This document shows, one piece after another, positions 12,201 to 22,953 of a stretch of 64,000 bases of DNA. The notes beneath the pieces are model-generated. The model saw nothing but the letters and a program-made list of their open reading frames with translations, was not told the origin of the DNA and made no database searches. The stretch spans positions 13,661,019 through 13,725,018 of the forward strand of contig CM049306.1 of assembly GCA_026874595.1 (NCBI GenBank), given 5' to 3'. The translations under genes were made by a program, and so were the position numbers. Source of the DNA: Sipunculus nudus. Taxonomy: Eukaryota > Annelida > Sipuncula > Golfingiida > Sipunculidae. Position 1 is the stretch's first letter. Every line of letters begins with the position of its first letter.

Positions 12201-13677
12201 ATATGTTCAGGAATTCAAGGAGAAATTAAGTAGGGCAAATGAAATCGCCCAAGAACATTTAAAGAAAGCCCAAAACAAAATGAAAGTATGGTATGACAAA
12301 AAGACGACAAAAAGAGAATTTAAACCTGGTGATAAAGTTCTGGTACTATTCCCAATTCCAGGACATCCCCTGCAAGCAAAATACTCTGGACCATACAAAG
12401 TTGTTGAGAAGAAATCAGATTTGAATTATGTGATTGATACTCCTGATCGTAGAAAGTCGCAACAACTTTGTCATATAAATATGTTGAAAGAATATCATGA
12501 CAGATCAGCGGAAACATGTCAATCTAGTCCTCCCCAAACAAATTTGGTACTCATTAAAGAAACTGAAAAGAATGCCGAGGATGTTCTCATGAAGAAAACT
12601 GAACATCCTGTAAAACTGAACAACTCTGATATTTTAAATAATTTAGATCAGAAATTGTCACGTTTGGATTTCGATCAGTTATCAGAGTTGAAGGAAATCC
12701 TGCTAAATTATGACTCTTTATTTCCTGATGTCCCCAGTAGAACTAATGTACTACAGCATGATGTAGACGTAGGAGATGCTTCCCCTATTAAACAGGCACC
12801 ATATAGAGCTGGTCCCCAAAAGTTACAAGCCATAAAAAATGAAATAAAGTATATGATAGAGAATGATATTATTGAAAACAGCAGTAGTGCCTGGAGTTCC
12901 CCATGTTTGTTGATAAAGAAGCCTGATATGACCTACAGATTTTGTACAGACTATCGAAAAGTTAACACTGTAACAATAACAGATACTTACCCTTTGCCCA
13001 GAGTGGAAGATTGCATTGATAGGATTGGATCTGCTACGTATATTAGCAAGTTAGATCTGTTAAAAGGTTATTGGCAGGTACCTCTTACCGAACGGGCTAA
13101 GCAAATATCTGCGTTTGTAACGCCAAACGGTTTGTTCCAGTACAAAGTTATGCCCTTCGGAATGAAAAATGCGCCAGCCTGCTTCATGAGACTTATGAAT
13201 TGTGTATTATCTGGCTTAGATAACTGTACTTGCTATATTGATGATGTTGTTGTATACAATCACATATGGGAAGATCATAAACAAAGTTTGGTAGAACTCT
13301 TTGAGAGACTGAAAAAAGCAGGATTGACAGTTAATCTTGCCAAGAGTGATTTTTGTCGTGCAACTGTAACATATTTAGGGCACGAAGTAGGTCAAGGTTG
13401 TGTAAAACCAATTGCCAGTAAAGTATCTGCTATCGTAGAATTTCCAGTTCCTACTAATCGCAAGGAACTAATGCGATTCTTAGGAATGACTGGGTATTAC
13501 AGGAAATTTTGTCAAAACTTTGCAGAAGTTGTAAATCTGTTAACGGACCTATTGAAAAAGGACAGAAAATTCCATTGGAATAAAAACTGTCAAAATGCTT
13601 TTGAAGAGCCAAGGCTATATTACAAAGTGCACCTGTGTTACAGGCTCCAAATTTTGATAAACCGTTTTCTCTCATGA
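9217..13677 (+). CDS. Gag-Pol polyprotein, Gmr1-like (Gag-PR-INT-RT)
   Basis: 1486-codon frame, ATG 158 nt after the LTR. A charged, helical N-terminal region (about 88-127) precedes a capsid whose C-terminal part (about 221-305) resembles SCAN. Then come a CCHC knuckle (C378, C381, H386, C391) and an aspartic protease with DTGA at 461-464. Integrase follows, with zinc ligands H756, H761, C791, C794; catalytic D825, D884, E920 (D-x35-E); and a GPY motif at 1058-1060. RT is last, with catalytic D1280 and YIDD at 1340-1343. Roles: virion assembly, polyprotein cleavage, cDNA synthesis and integration. After codon GAG (13606-13608) a missing base throws the frame out, so about 22 out-of-frame residues precede the stop. 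RNase H continues in the next frame. Gag and Pol are fused with no stop between them. Confidence 0.93.
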   Translation: MGTEFKPNEIIPQLRENRSLLYTLKKNELEIVALHLNIDIMDVCTVEGLRNVLKKSLYGDVESKEESDLEEKPIKEPLGATAIDPIELELRKYELKLKYEAQVEAEIRRCEIERETQIKLKELELQNPQNRKAHEPSEFLFRNSTKVPPFNENEVERYFSYFERVATLMAWPKGQWTLLLQSVLVGRAQDVYTALTDEQCRDYDTVKEVILRAYELVPEAYRLKFRNATKRENQSHVEYARDKESAFNRWCQSMKIDQDFEKLKQLILIEEFKRHIRSDIKIFLDEHKVRNVNEAGVLADEFALTHRPSYTSHRRRYGEKREGSKSPKLGRRKGSPYYRGHSGSGKPQSDHGKPQYKSQSDSPAQHKEGQPRTGPKYCTFCEFKGHTESECYRKRYGQSKPKPNALTVTQSMKPVTMPSKLETKGETQSPVHESFQPFVSDGFVQLEGNHARKARVKILRDTGATQSLVLKSVLPFSKESYAGCSVLVQGVNSEFLEVPLHRVKLESDLVSEFVTVGVCSKLPVEGVSLLLGNDLAGDRVKIDPRMTKLPSTDRDTDLLQQEFPGVFPGCVVTRAMSKKASLKPESSVLDLSQTFMAHSNDDVSGLKPVTQVNIKSPACDPSGTPSPKDSTTNVVQGKQTLNRNLQRSTNGVKSPDQNGHEQLKKDRSVKNVEVSMKTDDLIEMQKKDPDIASLRENALTKEEADKVPTCFTLQNDVLVRKYRPPTVPADETWITLYQIVVPPEYRPEILKLAHDHPMAGHLGVRKTKHKILQHFYWPKLKRDVAKYCKTCHVCQMIGKPTHQISPAPLSPIPTTHDAFESVILDCVGPLRKTKHGNEYVLTIMCTATRFPEAIPLRTISAKKIVEALVKLFTTFGLPRTIQTDQGSNFMSNIFAQVMAELGIKHYKSSAYHPESQGALERFHQTLKNMIRAYCLDTGNQWDEGLPFLIFAAREAVQESLGFSPFELVYGHCVRGPLAVLKDTWMENSSPSSLLKYVQEFKEKLSRANEIAQEHLKKAQNKMKVWYDKKTTKREFKPGDKVLVLFPIPGHPLQAKYSGPYKVVEKKSDLNYVIDTPDRRKSQQLCHINMLKEYHDRSAETCQSSPPQTNLVLIKETEKNAEDVLMKKTEHPVKLNNSDILNNLDQKLSRLDFDQLSELKEILLNYDSLFPDVPSRTNVLQHDVDVGDASPIKQAPYRAGPQKLQAIKNEIKYMIENDIIENSSSAWSSPCLLIKKPDMTYRFCTDYRKVNTVTITDTYPLPRVEDCIDRIGSATYISKLDLLKGYWQVPLTERAKQISAFVTPNGLFQYKVMPFGMKNAPACFMRLMNCVLSGLDNCTCYIDDVVVYNHIWEDHKQSLVELFERLKKAGLTVNLAKSDFCRATVTYLGHEVGQGCVKPIASKVSAIVEFPVPTNRKELMRFLGMTGYYRKFCQNFAEVVNLLTDLLKKDRKFHWNKNCQNAFEEPRLYYKVHLCYRLQILINRFLS

Positions 13678-14039
13678 CGGATGCCAGCGATTGCGGTGTA
13701 GGCGCTGTGCTCATCCAAGACGATGACTTTAACATAAGTCATCCGGTTTGCTACTATTCAAAGAAATTTTTACCTCATCAAAAGAATTATTCTACTATTG
13801 AAAAGGAAACTCTGTCACTATTGATGGCGTTACAGCACTTTGAAGTATATTTGGGCTCTACGCCGTATGATATAACTGTTTATACAGATCATAATCCCAT
13901 AACATTTCTTCATAAGATGAAGAATAATAATCAGAGATTAATGAGATGGAGTCTAGCCCTGTCAGAGTTTAACCTAGTTATCAAACACATCAAGGGCTCC
14001 GATAACATAATCGCTGATACGTTATCGAGACGTCATTAA
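13611..14039 (+). CDS. RNase H domain of Pol, frameshifted from RT
   Basis: Continuation of Pol in another frame; the first internal ATG is at 13635, but the domain really continues from RT. RNase H signatures: TDAS (Asp codon at 13680), an EKETL glutamate motif, YTDHNP, and a terminal ADTLSRR motif before the stop. It removes genomic RNA from RNA:DNA hybrids during reverse transcription. The break lies at 13609-13610, where two bases stand in place of a codon. No slippery heptamer is visible, so a mutation is more likely than programmed frameshifting. With RNase H cut from RT this copy is probably not autonomous. Confidence 0.9.
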   Translation, partial: KAILQSAPVLQAPNFDKPFSLMTDASDCGVGAVLIQDDDFNISHPVCYYSKKFLPHQKNYSTIEKETLSLLMALQHFEVYLGSTPYDITVYTDHNPITFLHKMKNNNQRLMRWSLALSEFNLVIKHIKGSDNIIADTLSRRH

Positions 14040-14262
14040 TTTTGATCTGATGATTGACTCTTGTTATAGCCTCGGACATGTTTTGTCCTTTGGAAGAGTT
14101 GTATTACATATATTACATGTATTAAGATATTGCTGATTATACTATTTGTAATGATGATAATTAATTAGCTGTAAGAAGCATAAACTAATGCTTAAGATGT
14201 CAAACTACTCATATACTCGTCATACAGTGCTAATGCTTTGCTCTCCTTACCTTCTTTCTTTT
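14040..14262 (+). other. 3' untranslated region of the retrotransposon
   Basis: AT-rich stretch between the RNase H stop and the polypurine tract. No env-like frame. Confidence 0.8.
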
Positions 14263-14273
14263 AAGGGTGGGGG
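14263..14273 (+). other. Polypurine tract
   Basis: AAGGGTGGGGG immediately before the 3' LTR, the expected plus-strand priming site; one T interrupts it. Confidence 0.8.
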
Positions 14274-15006
14274 TGTTGCATGGACGTCACCCGGACATCG
14301 GAAGATGGCGCCACGAAGTGGTGTGGCCGCCCCCGTTTCCACGCTTATGGATCCACCCCGCTATCAGTGACTACTGACGCGCTTTTAGAAACATAAAAAC
14401 TATTCTTGGACCATTCTGTACTGGTTTTGCAGTTCTGCCGGCACTATCGTTTCTCTCAAGCAAAACCACAAACTTCTGCGATTTTCACCCATTGTTGAAA
14501 ACCTATAAAACGAACTCGCCTGCAGTACGAGGCGGGACTATTGACTTTGCTACGCCACGTTGCTGTTATCCCCGGGGACCGTGACCGTGGGCTCTTGGTC
14601 CCCAAGCCCACGGAATGCCATAAACCACGCCATGAACTTTATTATTTAGGAAGAGGAGAGACTTTATGTTTGTTTGGGGCCACATGGATTAATACAGGAC
14701 TTCAGTTTTGTGTGTGCCCGAATTATGTGTTGATGATGGACTTCAGTTTCTCGTTTACCGGATTCAGTTAAGTATTTCGTTACAGTTCGTTATTTAGAGA
14801 CTCAGTTTTTGTCAGAGACTTGGTTATAAATTACGTTATGTATTGACTATTATATTATTTGTGTATGAATGTAAATATTGTAATCTAGTAATATAGTACC
14901 GTTTTTGCACCCATATTTTGGTTACGTATTCATTTGAAGAGAACGTGTCTGAGCATATGTGTTACGGTTCGGCCTGAGTTGTTTGGTGTGAAAAGGGACC
15001 GTAACA
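14274..15006 (+). repeat. 3' LTR
   Basis: 733 bp, same ends as the 5' LTR. Followed directly by CCAC and the second half of the interrupted F2 monomer. Confidence 0.95.
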
Positions 15007-16265
15007 CCACTGCTGAGATATGAGTGATTTTATCCCAAGGCGGATGAACAGATGGATGCTGTGCATAAATGGTTGCAGATGGCACCACCAGTTTTTCCTA
15101 TGATGAAGAGCTATGTGAGATCAATACACATGCAAAATTTTGGCCCAATCGGTCAAACGGTTCCTGAGATATGAGCTTGGATGTTTGCACAGTAAACCTG
15201 AATGTAGGTGGTGCCACCTGTCATAAAATTGAGAAAGCCGCCCAGGATGTATAAACCTGCAAAATTTCAGGTGGATAAGTCAAACCACTGCTGAGATATG
15301 AGTGATTTTATCCCAAGGCAGATGAACAGATGGACACAGTGAATAAATGGTAACAGGTGGCGCCACCAGTTTTGCCTATGATAAAGAGCTATGTGAGATC
15401 AATACACATGCAAAATTTTGGCCCAATCGGTCAAACGGTTCCCGAGATATGAGCTTGGATGTCTGCAGAGTAAACCTGAATGTAGGTGGCGCCGCCTGTC
15501 ATAAAATTGAGAAAGCTGTCCATGATGTATAAACCTGCAAAATTTCAGGTGGATAAGTCAATCCACTTCTGAGATATGAGTGATTTTATCCCAAGGCAGA
15601 TGAACACATGGACGCTGTGCATAAGTGCTTGCAGGTGGCGCCACCAGTTTTGCCTATGATGAAGAGCTATGTTAGATCTATACACATGCAAAATTTTGGC
15701 CCAATCGGTCAAACTGTTCCTGAGATATGAGCTTGGATGTCTGCAGAGTAAACCTGAATGTAGGTGGCGCCGCCTGTCATAAAATCGAGAAAGCTGTCCA
15801 TGATGTATAAACCTGCAAAATTTCAGGTGGATAAGTCAAACCACTGCTAAGATATGAGGGATTTTATCCCAAGGCAGATGAACAGATGGACCCTGTGCAT
15901 AAGTGGTTGCAGTTGTTGCCACCAGTTATGCCTATGATGAAGAGCTATGTGAGATCTAAACACATTCAAAATTTTGGCCCAATCGGTCAAACTGTTCCCG
16001 AGATATGAGCTTGGATGTCTGCAGAGTAAAAAGCTGTGCAAAAATGGTTGCAGGTGGCGCCACCATTTTTAGTGTATGTTATAAAGCTTTCAAAGGGCTA
16101 AATTTTTGCAAAATTTTTAGCCTGATCGGTCAAACGGTTCCTGAGATATGCGGGTTAATGTGTGGAAACAGACGCACAAATGGACACTGGGCAGCAAGGA
16201 AAGGTTAGAGGTCAACCAAAAATGAGGGTGCAGCAGTTCACATGTGACCTGATGATAAACCCGGT
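15007..16265 (+). repeat. F2-type 280-bp monomers of the composite element
   Basis: About four and a half tandem monomers with a period near 280 bp. Each contains two related halves, each with a GGTGGCGCCACC-type palindrome (many copies have one or two mismatches) and a GAGATATGAG segment. Confidence 0.85.
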
Positions 16266-17153
16266 TCGCTTAAAATGCAAACCAAGTTTTTTCAAACAGT
16301 TGAAAGATATAGTTCCAATACTCTGGGAATTCTGCATTGTCTAGACAACCCCCCCCCCCCCCCCCCCCCCGAGCCAGTTCAGTTGCCATGGTGATGTATG
16401 GACCCCACCTGTTTGTCCTGAGTGACCTCTTGACTTGGGTGCTGAAACTCAGAATGTTGTCAAATCTGTTTTCAAATACAGAAAGCCTTTTTCAATTGGC
16501 TACAATGCTTTTTTTAAACTGTATTTACCCAATCTATTCTTATAAAACTGGCAGAACCCTACCATAGAACAATTCTTGAAAAGTTTATACCAATCTGCTT
16601 AACAGTTTCATCATAAATCAATGTATAAGCTAGAAGAGTTTAAAATTACATTTTTGCTTGTAAAAAACACCTCAATGTAGGTGGCGCCACCAATACCTCA
16701 AAATCAGATATGACATATATGACAAACATTGGTATAAAATTTGGTGATTATAGCTCTAGCTGTTTCTTAGATTTTAATTTTAGTGTGCTTTTTTGGACAA
16801 ATGACTAAGTTCAACCTCCTGTAACTCGGCCAAAAATCTCCGAACTGGAACCATTGGAACAAACTTGAGAGAGATTGTTCCAGGGATCATTTCTGTGAAA
16901 TATTGGACAATTTGGCTGGGTAGTTTAAGAGAAGAAGATTTTTAAAGCTTTTTTAGCTTTTCCCCTATAAAATCTAAGAAAATGCAGTAAGAAAAAATAT
17001 AAACAAAATCCGATATAGTTTTTTGGATGACTGATTATTTGCAAAAACTTTGGTGATGCTAGCTCCTGCCGTTTTTGAGATAGCTATGGTTAACGTACAG
17101 ACGACTCACGACGGACGCCACCGCACCATCGCATAAGCTCACAGGTTCGCTAA

Positions 17154-17641
17154 TAATATATATTATTAAATATATGTATTTTTTTATTTTATGAAATGTA
17201 TACAGTTGAAATATAACTAATGTCCACAGTCCACAGATGAAAGGACTTGTGGTGGTGGCGGTGGTGGGGGGGGGGGGGGGTTGTCTGGAATCGTGGGAGT
17301 TACAATATATCTGTATTATTATAGTGTAAATACATAGGATTTTCACTTAATTCAACAATGCTTACAGGATAAAAGAGTTCATTCAAAATAACTTATTACT
17401 TAAAAAAGGACAGACAGACTGGTAGACAAACAAAGCTGATAATATATGAAGTTTCAATTATTTCCTAATTTTTTATTATACCAAATTTTTTTAAAGTTTT
17501 TCATCTGCAATAATACACAACTGAATATAATTTGCTTTCAAATTTCAGACTTAAATAGCTTAATTACAAACACATACAGCATATGAAAGTTATTTCAACA
17601 GTGCTTATATGAAAAATTTCATAATTAATATATATTTAATG
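17154..17641. other. AT-rich spacer, no feature seen
   Basis: Between the F1 3' end and the F5 5' end; no gene or repeat signature recognised. Confidence 0.5.
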
Positions 17642-19580
17642 ACTAGATATATCTTGGCACCGCAGGTGCCATAGTATCGCCAGACAATTAATCCCCCCCC
17701 CCCCCTTTAAGAATAGGCCCCCCATCTTCAGCAACAATTAATATCAGACCACACTCATAGAAAAGGTCATTCTCATAGAAAAGGTCATGATCCAAATTTC
17801 AATATACATCATCCCCTAACCCATGTCAATGTATATGCAAGAAATCTGTCCATTAGTTTTTGACTTATAATGCTCACAGTACTGATAAATGGCAATGATG
17901 GGATATTAAACGGCACAAAACAAGTAAAAGAATAACAGGTGGCGGCACTTGTTTCCGGTACATGACAATACTTTCCAAGATCTTCGAACATGTTGATTTT
18001 TGGACCAATGCATGCATCCCTTATTGAGATATTAATGATTCTGTGTAATTTTCACCATATATGGCAATATTCAAGGTCAAGGCCACTCTAATAGGAAAGG
18101 TCATGACCCCAATTTATATATACATTATCCCATAACCCATGTCTATGTATATGCATAATATGAAAGAAATCTGTCCATTAGTTTTTGACTTATAATGCTC
18201 ACAGGTTATAAATGTACTGTTAAGTGGCAATGATGGGGTATTAAACGGCACGAAAACAAGTAAAAGAATAACAGGTGGCACCACCTGTTTCCCGTACATG
18301 ACAACACTATCCAAGATCTTCGTTCAAGTTGATTTTTGGACCAATCAATGCATCCCTTATTGAGAAATTAATGATTTTGTGTGATTTTCACCATATATGG
18401 CAATATTCAAGGTCAAGGCCACTCATTGGAAATGTCATGACCCCTATTCAAATAAACATTATCCTATAACCCATATCCATGTATATGCATAATATAAAAG
18501 AAATTTGTCCATTAGTTTTTGACTTATAATGCTCACAGTACTGATAAATGGCAATGATGGGGTATTAAACAGCACAAAACAAGTAAAAGAATAACAGGTG
18601 GCGCCACCTGTTTCCGGTACATGACAATACTTTCCAAGATCTTCGAACATGTTGATTTTTGGACCAATGCATGCATCCCTTATTGAGATATTAATGATTT
18701 TGTGTAATTTTTCACCATATATGGCAATATTCAAGGTCAAGGCCACTCTAATAGGAAAGGTCATGACCCCAATTTATATATACATCATCCCATAACCCAT
18801 GTCTATGTATATGCATAATATGAAAGAAATCTGTCCATTAGTTTTTGACTTATAATGCTCACAGGTTATAAATGTACTGTTAAGTGGCAATGATGGGGTA
18901 TTAAACGGCACGAAAACAAGTAAAAGAATAACAGGTGGCGCCACCTGTTTCCGGTACATGACATTACTATCAAGATCTTCGGTCAAGTTGATTTTTGGAC
19001 CAATGCATGCATCCCTTATTGAGAAATTAATGATTTTGTGTGATTTTCACCATATATGGCAATATTCAAGGTCAAGGCCACTCTCATAGAAAAGGTCATG
19101 ACCCCAATTTAAATAAACATCATCCCATAACCCATATCTATGTATTTGCATAATATGAAAGAAATCTGTCCATTAGTTTTTGACTTATAATGCTCACAGT
19201 ACTGTCAAGTAGCAATTTTGGGGATATTAAATGGCATGAAAACAAGTAAAGAATAATAGGTGGCGCCACCAGTTTCTGGAACATGACAACCCTATCCATG
19301 ATCTTCGATCAACTTGATTTTGGGATCAATCCATGCAAGTTTTCTTGAGATGTTTAAGAATTTGTGTGATTTTACCCAAAATTGAACCTATTCAAGGTCA
19401 AGGTCACTCTCCTAGTTGAGGTCATGACCTCATTTTAAATAGGCGTCGTCCTCTCACCCATATCTATACATATACCAAGTTTGGTAAAGATCCGTGAAAT
19501 CTTTTTTGAGTTATTGTGTCCAAAAGAAATCTCTGCGGCGGCGGCGCGACCGTGCCTAAACCATAGTATCTCTAGACTAT
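17642..19580 (+). mobile_element. F5-family tandem-monomer element
   Basis: Starts ACTAGATATATC, then a GGCACC-GCA-GGTGCC hairpin and CATAGTATC, matching the plan of F2 and F4 (ACTAGA, hairpin, short signature). A 13-C run lies at 17693-17705. Five monomers follow, then a GCGGCGGCGGCG stretch and a second CATAGTATC near 19564. The 3' boundary is uncertain because only a weak inverted ACTATA is seen. Confidence 0.55.
17765..19440 (+). repeat. F5 tandem array with dimeric higher-order structure
   Basis: CATTAGTTTTTGACTTATAA recurs at 17851, 18176, 18510, 18836 and 19171, giving spacings of 325, 334, 326 and 335 bp. Alternate monomers share variants (TTCGAACATG versus TTCGGTCAAG-type; a GTACTGATAAAT versus GTTATAAATGTACTG type), so the repeating unit is a dimer of about 660 bp. 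Each monomer carries an AGGTGGCGCCACCTG-like palindrome. Confidence 0.85.
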
Positions 19581-19736
19581 AACAATAACAATAACGCTAG
19601 ACAATAACGGAGAGATGATGGACAGAGCTGATCACTTTATGTTCCAATCTCCTAAGGCAAGAATATGTTTCAATAAAATCTTAATTTTTTCTAATCCTAT
19701 TATTTTTTAATTAAATAAATTGTACACATTTGCAAT

Positions 19737-22700
19737 ACAAGGGACCCATGGGTCACGGCGCTCAGCTGATCGTGATTGGACCATAAATGTTTCTCCACTG
19801 TGATACTATATCGAGTCGATAAAGCTTATGAATATCATGGACATGTTGGGCTATTATAAAGGAATGTAATGTAATATGTGAGTAAATGATAAATGAAATA
19901 ACCTGACTGATGGAATAATAGAGTCATATATAGTGGTTTATTTTTTATTTATTAAAGAGGTGTAGAAAATTGTGATATATTTGAGCAAATATGAATGCAA
20001 TGACAGCAGTAATAAGCAGTAGTAGAATGATGATAAGGCTATTTGTTGAAGGATCTAAAGTGTATGGTAGTCTGCAAGCTTTCAATTTGACAGATATGAT
20101 GTTATGATTAACTATGCTGATGAAGTGATTTATTAATTTGTGACTGTATGACACAATATCTCCTTAGTCTTGACAAGGTACATTATTATGATGCCCACTA
20201 TGTCTACATATTACACAATATTGACATAATTTCTGGCATGTACATAGGTACCTATGGACGAATAGTTATATAAAATATTAAAGTATGAACTTTGGGATGG
20301 GGTTCGGAGAAGGGAAAAGTGAGGGCAGCATGAAGGTGGATGTAGAAATATTCTATTGTAATGTTTTTCATTTATATAAGAATATGAAAAGCTAAGAGGA
20401 AAGGGGCCCTCCTACTTGGTAATAGTAAAGTTCTAAATATATGATTGCAAACTAATACTCTGACAAGACTGTCATGAAGAAAAACAGTAAAAGTTTTGAG
20501 ATACTGTAATGTATGAAAATTTACAGATGGAAAATTTACAGATGGACAGGCAAGTGGACAGAATGGACTAATACCTTTATTTCACTTTCAAGGGAATAAT
20601 ACATTTAAGTTTATATATAAGCCTATTTTTTTTTAAGCATATCCACTTTTTCCATTAAGAAGTTTTTATCTGAATCATTTTTTTTTATTTACAGGTTTTA
20701 TAAATTTTAAATGAAAAAACCTGAAAATATAAGTTAAAATATTAGAATTTTTGCATAAGTTGCAATCATTATATATACAGAGTAAAAAACTGAAACTATA
20801 AGTTAAAATATTAGAATTGTTGCAAAAGTTGCAATCATCATATATCCAGAGTGTAGCTCATATTGGGTCATATTATGCATACACATATATTTTATTATTT
20901 TTAAATCATAAATGTTTAAACTGAATTTAAAAGAAAATAATGCCACAACATGGCATCTACAAGAATATTCCTTGAATCACTATTAAAAAGTTTTGCACAT
21001 TGGAGTTTTCAGTACATGCTTAATTTTATTCACCAAAATAAAATAAAAGATTCAGTAAATTTGATAATATAAAACATCTTTTCAAATAAAGTATACACAC
21101 TGTTGGTTGAATGAGAAACAAACAATATCATTGTGCTAATTACTATCCAAGTTTTAATTAATTACTGAAATTAATAGTCAATTTCACACCTGGTGAAATC
21201 TTTACTCCTCTGAAGTAAGGAATTACTTATCTCACGAACATCCACACTTTCATAGCAATACACCACTTTGTGGACACAATTAAATGTACACTTTAATCAT
21301 TGTAACCCTGGTGGTACAATACAAAATCTAAAATGTAGCATAGCCTAGAATAAGAATGAATCACATACAGAAAATAATAACATTCATCTAGTTTATGCAC
21401 CATCTGGGGGGGGGGGGGAGGGAGTGCAGAGCAGAGGAGAAGCCTGCTAGTAGTGGCCAAGCTGGGTCAAGGCAAGCTGCCTGGGGTGGGTTACATAATG
21501 CAAGTGAAGGCTGTACTACTAGGTGGGCTAGATGTAAACAACACTTGACATGGTGTATGAAAACATGAATAAAAGCTATTCTTTCCATTCAATTTCTTTG
21601 AAATTTCAGATTTTAAAAGATTAAATCCGTATGTATATATGCTGTGAAAATTAAATCAACAGTGCCAAAGTTGGACAAAATTTAAGGTATTGATTTTTTA
21701 TTTATGCTAATAACTTGAAAAATTTGCAAAATTCAGATCTAATTTTGGGTAAACAATTGAATCTTGATTATAAAGTTATATTCCTGAAAAAAAGTCTCTA
21801 GGTTCAGCAATTCTCATGTGAGTAAATATATTTCCTGATTTTTTAACAAATTGCATTATATTTTGGCCCATAACTTCAAAATAATACCCAATACTAACCT
21901 AATTTTTGGTATGTTCATAGAAAATGTATAAAAGAATGTGAATCCTAAATACGATCAAAAACAGATCAGTGGTTTTGATATTAGGCAGCCCTGAAGTGTA
22001 ACAATGGCTTTTTTTATGGAAAACAGAGTTTTTTTTCCTTAATATCTCGAAGTCCTGAACAAAGTCCTAATGACCCAATTTTCGGTATGGTAGGAGATTT
22101 TGGGGACATCTAAAATTATGTCAACAGCCTGGGGAGCATAGAGATGTGCACTGAATGACCTACAGTCATCAAAGTGGACTGCTTGACAATGTAAGGGAAT
22201 ACAACAAGAGCCTCCAAAAAAATTCAATAACTAGCCTAATTTTGCAGCTTTTATTTTCAAATTTCAGATTTTAACAGATTAAATCCTTATGTATACATGG
22301 TGTGAAAATTAAATCCACAGTACTTACAGGAAAAAAACGTGCCATGGCCAAAGTTGGGCTAAATTTAAGGTACCAATTTTATATTTTTGCCAATATTTAA
22401 AAAAATTTAACAAATTTTGATCTAATTTTTGGTATACAATTAAATTTTGATTAATATAAGTTGTATTACTGGAAAAAAGTCCCTACCTTTAACACTTTTG
22501 GTCTTAAGTGACCAAATATCTTCCTGATTTTTTTACAAAGTCCATTATGTTTGGGCCCATAACTTTTTTAAATTATATAATACTGACTTAATATCTGGCA
22601 TGTACATAGGAACTATATAGAGGAATATTTATGGTAAATATGAAGAAAACCAGATGAGTGGTTTTGATTTTAGGCAGTCCTGAAGTGTGAAAATAGATTT

Positions 22701-22953
22701 TTAATAAAAAATTGAGGTTTTTCCTTAATATCTCAGGGGAACGAAGTCCTATTGACCCAATTTTTGGCATGGTAGGAGATTATGGGGACATCTAACTGTA
22801 TGCCGAAATTCAGATTCGTAGGTCCAACGGTGTCGAAATGTGCCAGTCTTACGGACGGACATCCAGACGGATGGACGGCACGACAGACGGACGGACGACG
22901 GACAATGGACCATGACTATAGCTCAGATGACTTATAGTCAGCTGAGCTAAAAA
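19737..22953 (+). mobile_element. F3-family element with both ends
   Basis: 5' end: ACAAGG, GACCCATGGGTC, GCTCAGCTGA (19737-19768). 3' end: imperfect hairpin AGCTCAGATGACT / AGTCAGCTGAGCT, then a run of A (about 22920-22953), so the 5' GCTCAGCTGA is present inverted. Two tandem monomers of about 660 bp (start points near 21604 and 22261), then a GACGGACGG-rich stretch just before the hairpin. A 13-G run lies at 21406-21418. No coding potential; presumably mobilised in trans. Confidence 0.7.

Larger units (their letters stand above)
8326..15006 (+). mobile_element. Ty3/gypsy LTR retrotransposon, Gmr1-like clade
   Basis: Two 733-bp LTRs (TG...CA) flank a fused gag-pol frame. Domain order is Gag, zinc knuckle, protease, integrase, GPY/F, RT, RNase H. 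Integrase upstream of RT within a gypsy-type element is the hallmark of the Gmr1 clade. Only three LTR differences were seen (8469/14417, 8495/14443, 8862/14810), so insertion was recent. The target repeat is duplicated as CCAC (8322-8325 and 15007-15010; ACCAC if the LTR is taken to end in AC). The uninterrupted target can be read in neighbouring F2 monomers. No env frame. One single-base frameshift between RT and RNase H; otherwise the copy looks intact. Confidence 0.95.
7647..17153 (+). mobile_element. F1/F2 composite element, split by an LTR retrotransposon
   Basis: 5' end: AAGGCCTACAGGCCT hairpin followed by GCAAACCTGTG (7665-7675). 3' end: CACAGGTTCGC (17140-17150) then TAA, an inverted copy with one mismatch. 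An F2 5' end (ACTAGAATATTGG, 7817) starts about 170 bp in and is followed by about 280-bp F2 monomers up to about 16265; F1 sequence then resumes. The same composite order occurs at 39996-41916. The LTR element at 8326-15006 interrupts it. Without that insertion the element is about 2.8 kb. It also carries a 22-C run (16349-16370) and a 15-G run (17266-17280). Confidence 0.75.

Noticed and set aside
13600-13620. Programmed frameshifting between RT and RNase H
   Set aside because: No slippery heptamer or adjacent structure is evident; a single-base loss explains it more simply.
14040-14262. Possible env gene in the retrotransposon
   Set aside because: Only about 220 bp of AT-rich non-coding sequence lies between RNase H and the polypurine tract.
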